DNA of 64,000 nucleotides, from NCBI RefSeq assembly GCF_030758935.1, contig NZ_CP132333.1, positions 62,001-126,000 on the forward strand, read 5' to 3'. The notes below the pieces were generated by a model. The model had not been told where the DNA came from and did no database searches. It was given only the letters and a program-made list of their open reading frames with translations. The stretch is from Geothrix sp. PMB-07. Its GTDB lineage: Bacteria > Acidobacteriota > Holophagae > Holophagales > Holophagaceae. The stretch's first letter is position 1, and each line of letters starts with the position of its first letter. The position numbers were made by a program, and so were the translations under genes. Below are positions 33,898-40,719 of this stretch, in pieces.

Positions 33898-33930
33898 CTG
33901 GAGGGGGCGGATCTGATCTGCCCCCTCCAG
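33898..33930 (+). terminator. 11-bp hairpin between flagellin and flaG
   Basis: CTGGAGGGGGC (33898-33908) pairs perfectly with GCCCCCTCCAG (33920-33930). The loop contains a small GATC-T-GATC palindrome. There is no good T-run afterwards, so it may be a partial terminator or an mRNA-stabilising stem that sets a high flagellin-to-FlaG ratio. Confidence 0.6.
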
Positions 33931-33956
33931 TCGTCTGAGTTTGGAAAGGAGGGGTT

Positions 33957-34346
33957 ATGACGAGTCAGGTAAGCGCTGTGGGCGGTTCAATGTCGAGTGT
34001 TGTCTTGACCCAGGTGGCTACCGCCCCACCTAATGCTTCCGTCGCGAAACCTGCCCCATCGGTGGCAGGCAATGATCCAATCCAAGCAGGCGAATCCAAT
34101 CAGCGCGTCTCCGGACCAACCGAGACGGCTTCCGCAGTGGCGCACATCAATCAGCATCTCGGGCAGGCCCAGTCCGACCTGAAGATGCACATGGACCCCG
34201 CCTCAGGCCGTCCGGTCTACCAGGTGATTCAGCAGGGCACGGGCCAAGTACTACTTCAGGTTCCTTCCGCGGAAGTGCTGGGCATGTCTCGCCGCATGCG
34301 CGACCTGGAAGGCCAAGCGGGTGGCCTCGTCGATAAGCAGGGCTAG
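33957..34346 (+). CDS. flaG: FlaG family protein
   Basis: The 129-residue product ends with the FlaG core: 'LKMHMDPASGRPVYQVIQQGTGQVLLQVPSAEVL', corresponding to the family's 'tGevirqiPseevl' motif. FlaG proteins influence filament length and are usually encoded between flagellin and fliD, as here. The N-terminal 60 residues are low-complexity Ala/Ser/Pro. The ATG at 33957 has a near-perfect AAAGGAGG ribosome-binding site. No membrane or signal segment is visible. Confidence 0.9.
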   Translation: MTSQVSAVGGSMSSVVLTQVATAPPNASVAKPAPSVAGNDPIQAGESNQRVSGPTETASAVAHINQHLGQAQSDLKMHMDPASGRPVYQVIQQGTGQVLLQVPSAEVLGMSRRMRDLEGQAGGLVDKQG

Positions 34347-34376
34347 GAACGGCACTGTTCCTGCATGGGGTGAGTC

Positions 34377-36353
34377 ATGGCTACGACGAATGCGTCCTCG
34401 AATTCTCTGAATGGTGTTGCGACTGGTATCGACACCACGGCTCTGATCAACGCCATGGTGGCCCAGAAGAGCGGCAACCTGAACCGGTTGCAGGCCAAGA
34501 AAACCCAGAATGATGCGCGGTCGACCGCGCTGACCGCCATGCGAACCAGCCTGTCTGCGCTGACACTCAGCATGGCGGCGCTGCAGGACAGGCTCAACAA
34601 CAACGCCGTGGCGAGCACTGACATCAACAACACCTATGTCACCGCCACGGCCAAGGCCTCCCTTGGGGCGGCCTCGGGTTCGTTCGACATCAACGTGGCG
34701 AGCGTGGCCACCAAGGCGCGGATCTCCACCACCTCTACGTTTCAGGGTTCGTCCTCGAATCCGGCAGTTCTGACCTACACCAGTTCGACCGCGAAGACGA
34801 CGACGAGGGCCATCACTTTCAACATCACTGCCAATGATGGCGCTGGCAATGTCGCGGGTACCTTCACGGTCGGTGGCAACACCTACAATTTGACGGGGAC
34901 CAATGGCACCTTGAGCGGGCAGGCGGGAACGCCATTGGAGGGCCTCAAGGTCTCCGTGACGGGCTCCGCGACCGGTGCCGGGACGCTGACCCTTTCGACG
35001 ACCACGACCATGGCGGCAAGTGATCCCACCGCGGCCATTTTCAGCGGGGGCAATGGCACGGCCAGCTTTGCCATCAAGGGGACCGATGGCACTGTTACCG
35101 CCTTCAACCTGACGGACAACAGCCTCAACGGCCTGCGCTCCGCCATCAATGCCAACAGCAAGACGGTCACTGCCACCATCATCAACACGGGAGCTGGGGC
35201 GAACCCCTATCAGCTGGTGCTGACGGCCAAGGATACAGGCACCGGAAAGACCGGTGGTGTCATCACCCTGGCCGATGTCACAGCACCAGGTGGTGCCACC
35301 GTGAACGCAAGCCTGGGCATCACCGCGGGAACCCTGACCGGTACGATCAGTGCGCCCACCGGCCTCACAGGGGGCCTTACGTCTGACATGTCCGGCGCCT
35401 CGGCGAAGGATGCGGTCTTTACGCTGAACGGCATCCAGCTGACCCGTCAATCGAACGTGGTCAGCGACGCCAGTGATGGCATGACCTTCACCCTGAAGCA
35501 GGGTGGACAGACGGGTACGACCACCCTGACCGTGACCCCGGACAAGATCAACGCCACCACGGCCATGCAGGATTTCATCGCCAAGTACAACCAGTTTGTG
35601 AAGGACTACAAGGCGGCCTCCCAGGCCACCAAGAACACGGATGGATCGGTGGCTCTGGCGCCGCTGTCGAATGACCCCAGCGCCCGCGCGTTCATGGCAG
35701 ACCTCAAGGCGGCCTTGGCAAGCACTGCCGCCGGCATCCCGGGCACGGATGGCTACAAAACCTGGGCGAGCCTGGGAGTCACCAACCTGGCGGACGGCAG
35801 CCTCATGCTGAACAATGCCACCTTCCAAAATGCACTGACCACCGACCTCACCAATGTCCAGAAGCTTTTCACTTTCTCGGGAACCACCACCAATCCGAAT
35901 GTGACTTTCAAGAGCGCTGGTCCGAGTACGGTCACGGGACCGGTCGATTTTTCGATCACGAAAGATGGGAACGGAGCTTTGTGGGGGACTTTCACCAGGA
36001 ACGGCGTGACCAGCTCCCCGGTGCAAGTAAGTTCGGACGGCACCCTTACGGGCACAGGTGACTATGCCGGGCTGGTGCTGAACGTGACGGGAACGGGCAC
36101 TGGCACTTTGAATTTGGTGCGCGGCCCGGGGCGGACCGCCGTGGACCTGATCAACAAATTCACAAACACGAATGGCACCATCACCACGCTTTTGAATTCA
36201 ATCACGACGCAGAATGCTGGACTGGCAAAGCAGATCCAGGCGGCGCAATCGTTGGTGGATTCTCAGACAACCCAACTGAAGGCGAAGTTCGCCGAAATGG
36301 AACGGGTGGTGGGTCAGATGAAGGCTTCGGCCGGCTCCTTGATTGGTGGCTAA
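34377..36353 (+). CDS. fliD: Flagellar filament cap protein FliD (hook-associated protein 2)
   Basis: The 658-residue product has the FliD N-terminal region ('GVATGIDTTALINAMVAQKSGNLNRLQAKKTQNDARSTAL', matching the 'GlaSGiDt..iv..lm' motif) and a C-terminal coiled-coil region ('TTLLNSITTQNAGLAKQIQAAQSLVDSQTTQLKAKFAEMERVVGQM'). The middle is a long Thr/Gly/Asn-rich beta domain. FliD caps the growing filament and promotes flagellin polymerisation. The ATG at 34377 follows GGGGTGAG. It is longer than many FliD proteins (about 450-500 residues) because of the expanded central domain. Confidence 0.93.
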   Translation: MATTNASSNSLNGVATGIDTTALINAMVAQKSGNLNRLQAKKTQNDARSTALTAMRTSLSALTLSMAALQDRLNNNAVASTDINNTYVTATAKASLGAASGSFDINVASVATKARISTTSTFQGSSSNPAVLTYTSSTAKTTTRAITFNITANDGAGNVAGTFTVGGNTYNLTGTNGTLSGQAGTPLEGLKVSVTGSATGAGTLTLSTTTTMAASDPTAAIFSGGNGTASFAIKGTDGTVTAFNLTDNSLNGLRSAINANSKTVTATIINTGAGANPYQLVLTAKDTGTGKTGGVITLADVTAPGGATVNASLGITAGTLTGTISAPTGLTGGLTSDMSGASAKDAVFTLNGIQLTRQSNVVSDASDGMTFTLKQGGQTGTTTLTVTPDKINATTAMQDFIAKYNQFVKDYKAASQATKNTDGSVALAPLSNDPSARAFMADLKAALASTAAGIPGTDGYKTWASLGVTNLADGSLMLNNATFQNALTTDLTNVQKLFTFSGTTTNPNVTFKSAGPSTVTGPVDFSITKDGNGALWGTFTRNGVTSSPVQVSSDGTLTGTGDYAGLVLNVTGTGTGTLNLVRGPGRTAVDLINKFTNTNGTITTLLNSITTQNAGLAKQIQAAQSLVDSQTTQLKAKFAEMERVVGQMKASAGSLIGG

Positions 36354-36416
36354 ACGCCCGCCGGTACTCACGTTTTGGCGAAATCAGCCGATATGACTTT
36401 GTAGGGAGGGCAACTC

Positions 36417-36842
36417 GTGAACGCTTATGCCAAATCGGCCGATGCCTATCTCGTACAACGCATCATGGGTGCCAGCCCTGAGCAGCAGGCCGCGCTCATC
36501 ATGGAAGCCGGACAGCTTCACATGGGCCGTGCCATCCATGCCATGGGCCAGAACAACATGTCCGCCGCGTTCAACAGCTTTATCCGGGTTTCTGAGGTCA
36601 TCATGGAAGCCACGGTCCGCCTTGATCTGGAAGAGGGGGGCGAGCTGGCGCACAATCTGAAAAAGCTCTATGACTGGTGGTCCTGGGAGATCAAAGTAGC
36701 CAGCAAGTCCAGGGACCGGGCGCGCCTGGAGGCGGTGGCCCGGGACATGGGCGAGATCCGGATGGCCTGGGAGCAGTACCACACCAAGAAGTCGGCGCTC
36801 GACGGGCAATCAGACCTCCTCCTGCGGGACCGGGTGGTATGA
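36417..36842 (+). CDS. fliS: Flagellin export chaperone FliS
   Basis: The 141-residue, all-helical product fits FliS: 'MNAYAKSADAYLVQRIMGASPEQQAALIMEAG' at the N-terminus, then 'HNLKKLYDWWSWEIKVASKSRDRARLEAVARDMGEIRMAWEQ'. FliS binds the C-terminus of flagellin and keeps it unfolded before export. The GTG at 36417 has a GGGAGGG ribosome-binding site. Its stop codon overlaps the ATG of the next small gene (ATGA), indicating translational coupling. A divergent second FliS-like gene lies at 39114-39518. Confidence 0.9.
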   Translation: MNAYAKSADAYLVQRIMGASPEQQAALIMEAGQLHMGRAIHAMGQNNMSAAFNSFIRVSEVIMEATVRLDLEEGGELAHNLKKLYDWWSWEIKVASKSRDRARLEAVARDMGEIRMAWEQYHTKKSALDGQSDLLLRDRVV

Positions 36843-37138
36843 GCGATGCAAGGGTTCGCGCCGCCATCGAGCAGATGGAGGCGTGGCTGGATAGCCCTGA
36901 ATGGGTGCCTGAGGCTCAGTTCCTGGCCGAATGGAAAGCAGGTTTCGATGCGGCGCTCACGCAGGCGGAGAAGGCACCGGGATGGCCGGACATGATGATC
37001 CGCGCCCATGCCGCAGGTGAGCGCTTGCTGGAGCGCAGTTTGGTGTTGGAGAAGGAACTGAACCGGCTGAGGCTGGAAATTCAGGCGCAGGAACGTGGAA
37101 ACCGGGCACTCAAGGGGTATGGCGCGACTGTCCGTTGA
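36839..37138 (+). CDS. Small helical protein in FliT position
   Basis: The 99-residue product is helical and has no recognisable named domain. It has 'VRAAIEQMEAWLDSPEW' at the start and a C-terminal coiled coil 'LERSLVLEKELNRLRLEIQAQERGNRAL'. The ATG overlaps the fliS stop codon. Small chaperones such as FliT commonly follow fliS, so a FliD or FliS partner is a reasonable inference from position and size only. It converges on the next gene with a 3-base gap. Confidence 0.7.
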   Translation: MSDARVRAAIEQMEAWLDSPEWVPEAQFLAEWKAGFDAALTQAEKAPGWPDMMIRAHAAGERLLERSLVLEKELNRLRLEIQAQERGNRALKGYGATVR

Positions 37139-37141
37139 CCT

Positions 37142-38917
37142 TCATGCGCCCTGCGAGAGGTCCTCGATGACTTGGCAGATGACAGATGCCCAGTCTCCGT
37201 ACACCGGTTGCCGGTAGAGATGCAGAGACGGGTACCAGGGACTGTCGCTGCGATCGAGCAGCCAGCGCCAGTCCGGCTGAAAAGGAAGCAGCAGCAGCGT
37301 GGGAATGCCCAGGGCTCCGGCGAGATGCGCCACCGAGGTATCCACGGTGATGAGCAGATCCATGCCACTCAGGGCGTAGGCCGTATCCGAGAAATCGCCG
37401 AGCAGGGGAGCCAGGTCGATGAGGCCAGGTAAAGGCGGAGCCTCCTGTCCACCCACCTGCAGACTGTACCAAGTCACGCCTTCCAGGGCGCCCAGGGGCG
37501 CGAGCGAGGTTGCGGGTATCGACCGCTCGAAATCGCGGCCGTACTCAGGGCGGCCGGCCCACACCAGGCCGATCCTAGCCCTTCCTTCCGCCAGGGCCAG
37601 GCGTTCCAGAATTGCCGACTGGTGGGGAACTCGCTCAGGGACGTCGAGGTACGGAATCTCGGCCGGAATGGTGGCGAGGTCCGTCTGGAACACCCTGGGC
37701 AAAGACATGAGGGGGAGTTGGATATCGAAGGCTGGCAGCGGCGTGCCTGCCGGGAGGATGGCATCGGCGCCATCGCAGGTGGCCACGAGATGGACAAGAG
37801 CCGACTGTGCTTCGAGGATGACCGTTCCGCCCAGAGCCTTCACCATCGGAAGGTACCGCACGAACATCAAGGTATCGCCCAAGCCTTGTTCGGCCCACAG
37901 CAGAAGCGTCTTGCCGGCGAAGGGTGCTCCATCCCATGTCGGTGCCGTAAAGGTTCGGGGAGGCTCGGCCCCGAGGGCAAGTTTCAAGCGCGCCTCGTAA
38001 CGATTCCAGCCGCGGGGCAACTCACCGGAGAGCAGTTCCAGGAAACTGTGTTCATAGTCGGCCTGGGGAGAGGCGGGGTCGACCTTTCGGAACCGCTCGA
38101 TTTCCGCGAGGTATTCCGCCCAGCGGCCATGCGTGTAGTGGGTTGCCAATACGCTCTTGTGGACGGTGGAATCCTTGGGGGCTTGACGGATGACTTTGGC
38201 AATCTCCTGGTCCGCGCGGAGGAGGTCGCTCATTCTGGAAAGGCAGGTGATCCACAGCAATCGGCCCCGTTCCCGGTGCGGGTGCGCCGCGACCAGGCTG
38301 CCGAAGACCTTCTCGGCTTCAGTCAGGCGGCCTTCGGCCATTCTGATGGAGCCGAGGTTCGCCTTGGCTGTGAAGTTGCGGGGGTCGATCTGGAGTGCCT
38401 TCTCGCAGGCCTGTGCGGCCTGCGAGAAGCGGCGTAATTCGAACATCCCGAGGCTGAGAATGCCCCAAAGCTCCGCGTGGTGGGACTGAAGCGGCCCTTG
38501 GATAGGAACCTGCTGTCCAGCGGCTTCCAAGGCGCTTTGGGCCCCATCGAGATCCCGCCTGTAGAGCTTGCACTCCGCCCAGAAAAGCTGGGCATCCAGC
38601 CGCTGGCCATCGATCTTCAGGACGGCAGAAAGGTGGTTTTCCGCCTGATCCAGCTGACCCAACTGCATCAAGGCCCGACCCAGATTGGCGCGAGCCGCCA
38701 GGTGATTCACGTCGAGACCGAGGGCTGTTTCACACGCTTTTCGGGCGTCATCTGGTCGGCCCAACATCAGACATTTGGCCGCGCAGGCGGACCAGGCATC
38801 GGCGTGGTTCGGCTCCCGAGCCAGGAAGGCCTGATAAGCGGCAAGTGCATCACTGGGGGTTCCCGAACGGTCCAGGGCCTGGGCTTTGTGCAGCAGCTTC
38901 TGATGGCTCGGATTCAC
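37142..38917 (-). CDS. TPR protein with C-terminal GT9-like glycosyltransferase region
   Basis: The 591-residue product carries many TPR units in residues 1-300 ('DALAAYQAFLAREPNHADAWSACAAKCLMLGRPDDA' and repeats), followed by a family 9-like glycosyltransferase region: 'LLLWAEQGLGDTLMFVRYLPMVKALGG', 'RIGLVWAGRPEYGRDFERSIP', 'LLITVDTSVAHLAGALGIPTLLLLPFQPDWRWLL'. Such TPR-GT proteins are common beside flagellar genes and are thought to act in flagellin glycosylation; this is an inference here. The GTG at 38917 has a CCGGAG site. It is the second TPR-glycosyltransferase flanking the filament genes. Confidence 0.87.
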   Translation of the reverse strand: MNPSHQKLLHKAQALDRSGTPSDALAAYQAFLAREPNHADAWSACAAKCLMLGRPDDARKACETALGLDVNHLAARANLGRALMQLGQLDQAENHLSAVLKIDGQRLDAQLFWAECKLYRRDLDGAQSALEAAGQQVPIQGPLQSHHAELWGILSLGMFELRRFSQAAQACEKALQIDPRNFTAKANLGSIRMAEGRLTEAEKVFGSLVAAHPHRERGRLLWITCLSRMSDLLRADQEIAKVIRQAPKDSTVHKSVLATHYTHGRWAEYLAEIERFRKVDPASPQADYEHSFLELLSGELPRGWNRYEARLKLALGAEPPRTFTAPTWDGAPFAGKTLLLWAEQGLGDTLMFVRYLPMVKALGGTVILEAQSALVHLVATCDGADAILPAGTPLPAFDIQLPLMSLPRVFQTDLATIPAEIPYLDVPERVPHQSAILERLALAEGRARIGLVWAGRPEYGRDFERSIPATSLAPLGALEGVTWYSLQVGGQEAPPLPGLIDLAPLLGDFSDTAYALSGMDLLITVDTSVAHLAGALGIPTLLLLPFQPDWRWLLDRSDSPWYPSLHLYRQPVYGDWASVICQVIEDLSQGA

Positions 38918-39113
38918 GGATGGCTCCGGTTTCGGCAGGGCGCTCCCTTTGTCTCACGGAATGGCTCCGGGTGGAGGCCTGATCCTCGGGCCATGGGCAG
39001 ACCTGGCGGCATCAAGTTTCATCGTCGCTTTGCCGATGGGCAGATTGGGAAGCAATGGGGCGATCCCAGGAATTCGTGTCGCCAGGACGATTCTGGAGGG
39101 AGAGCCATTTCTG

Positions 39114-39518
39114 ATGACCAACTCAGTCCATGGCGAAGGTTCATCGTTGGCCGAGTCAGGGGCCATCCCCGAACATGTGGTCGTGCTGCTTCTGGAGGCG
39201 GCTCAGCGCTTCTTGGTGAAACTGGAAGAGGCACTCCCTGGCGGTGATCCGAGGCCTAGGGAGTACTTCGTCAAGAAGCTCCTGGCCATTCTGGATGCGC
39301 TGCACCAGCGGTTGAATCACGAAGCGGGCGGAGAGCTTGTGGGCAATCTGATCCGGCTCTACGCCTGGTGGGGGCACGAGATTATCGAGGCCAGCGACGC
39401 CGCGGATGGGCCACGCTTGAAACGGGTCTGTGCCCAGATGGGTGACATCCGTCAAGCTTGGGAAAAGGTGCTCTTCCAAGGCGAAGGCATGTCCGAGGGG
39501 CCATCGCTCTTTCTTTAG
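39114..39518 (+). CDS. FliS-like protein (second copy)
   Basis: The 134-residue product resembles FliS at 36417-36842 through the core: 'IPEHVVVLLLEAAQRFLV' against 'SPEQQAALIMEAGQLHMG', 'GGELVGNLIRLYAWWGHEIIEAS' against 'GGELAHNLKKLYDWWSWEIKVAS', and 'RLKRVCAQMGDIRQAWEKV' against 'RLEAVARDMGEIRMAWEQY'. I chose ATG 39114; the reading from 38949 adds low-complexity residues. A weak GGAGGGAGAG site precedes it. It could serve as chaperone for a different flagellin or for FliD, or be an evolving duplicate. Confidence 0.8.
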   Translation: MTNSVHGEGSSLAESGAIPEHVVVLLLEAAQRFLVKLEEALPGGDPRPREYFVKKLLAILDALHQRLNHEAGGELVGNLIRLYAWWGHEIIEASDAADGPRLKRVCAQMGDIRQAWEKVLFQGEGMSEGPSLFL

Positions 39519-39617
39519 GTTCCGTGTTCAAGAGTGCATGGCCTTGGGGGCTTGTGGGCGTACAGATGAGGCCCTTGGCTTACATGGATCTAGTGTGGAT
39601 AGCCTCGGCCCGGCAGG

Positions 39618-40244
39618 CTATGCGGTGCCGAAGAGCCGATCTCCCGCGTCTCCGAGCCCCGGAAGGATGTAGCCCTTCTCGTTGAGCTGGCGGTCCACTG
39701 CGCCCACCCAGATGGTGAGGTCAGGATGATCGCCTTGTAGCCTCTCCAGGCCCTCGGGCGCGGCGAGGAGGGCCACCAGGGTGAGGCTGATGGCACCCGC
39801 GCCCTTCAACTGGCGCACGGCCTCGGAGGCACTGCCACCGGTGGCGAGCATGGGATCGAGGATGAACACCGGACGCGCTTCGAGAAGCGGAGGAAAGTTG
39901 CGGTAGTAGGGCACCGGCACCAGCGAGTCGTGATCACGGTAGAGGCCAAGGTGACCTACTTTCGCCGTGGGCAGCAGCTGGAGGAAGGGAGGCAAGAGGC
40001 CCAGGCCAGCGCGCAGAACCGGCACGAGGACGGGATCGAGGGAGCGGAGGCGCTGGGTGCCCGTGCGTTCGAGGGGCGTTTCCACCACGACGGATTCGGT
40101 GGGGAGGGTGCGCGTTGCCTCGGTGGCCAAGATCAATCCAGCTTCCTCGATCAAGGCGCGGAACAGGCTGCCAGGCGTCTTGCGGTCGCGGATCAGGGAA
40201 AGTTTGTGGTGGACGAGGGGATGGTCAACGACGTGGATGGTCAT
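39618..40244 (-). CDS. upp: Uracil phosphoribosyltransferase
   Basis: The 208-residue enzyme converts uracil and PRPP to UMP in pyrimidine salvage. The PRPP-binding signature 'VFILDPMLATGGSASEAV' and the uracil-binding C-terminus 'EKGYILPGLGDAGDRLFGT' are intact, as are 'PVLRAGLGLLPPFLQLLPTAKVGHLGLYRD'. Length is normal for Upp. The ATG at 40244 has a GTGAGG site four bases upstream. It is separated from the TrpC-like gene by a long divergent intergenic region. Confidence 0.96.
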   Translation of the reverse strand: MTIHVVDHPLVHHKLSLIRDRKTPGSLFRALIEEAGLILATEATRTLPTESVVVETPLERTGTQRLRSLDPVLVPVLRAGLGLLPPFLQLLPTAKVGHLGLYRDHDSLVPVPYYRNFPPLLEARPVFILDPMLATGGSASEAVRQLKGAGAISLTLVALLAAPEGLERLQGDHPDLTIWVGAVDRQLNEKGYILPGLGDAGDRLFGTA

Positions 40245-40719
40245 GGGGCCTCACGAAGCTTCCGGCAGGTTCCGAGGTACCGTTCGCACGGCGCCGGGGA
40301 GCGGAAGGCGCGTGTTGAAGCCTAGCAGGGGAGCGGCCTTCCTGGAGGGGTGAAGGTGGGATGGCGATCCCTCCCGGTGAGGCCTTCCGATGATCGACGC
40401 AGCTGATTCTCAATGAACAAACGACAAGGAGTGAATCGTCGCAGATCCTTTGACTGCGCGGATTCGACGGCTGATGACTTCAGTCGTCGCGATGGAGCTT
40501 CCTTGCACATCTGCACTCAAGATCGTTCGCATCGAGCCGAAAGGGGTGGAAACGAATGATGGGTTGTGGGAGAGGTAGCGACAAAAAAAATGATGATTTT
40601 TGATATTTCTCTGTTGACCTCATCCAGATCGCTGGTTTCATGTTGAATCAGAGGAAAAACGGCCGATCATCTTCCCCATAGGGCCATTAGCGAGGTATCT
40701 GAGATTTGGAGCGTGGGAA
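40245..40719. other. 475-base divergent intergenic region, AT-rich at its right end
   Basis: This region separates upp from the TrpC-like fusion gene. A bulged stem-loop is visible at 40465-40489 (CGACG with CGTCG, inner CTGA with TCAG). The stretch 40578-40660 is AT-rich with an A8 run and a TTGACC at 40614-40619 that could be a -35, but no convincing -10 lies 17 bases downstream. No plausible small gene was found. The right end supplies the GGAGCGTGGG ribosome-binding site of the next gene. Confidence 0.45.

Noticed and set aside
34251-36026. 591-codon open frame on the minus strand
   Set aside because: It is antisense to fliD and encodes an Arg/Gly-rich product without recognisable domains.
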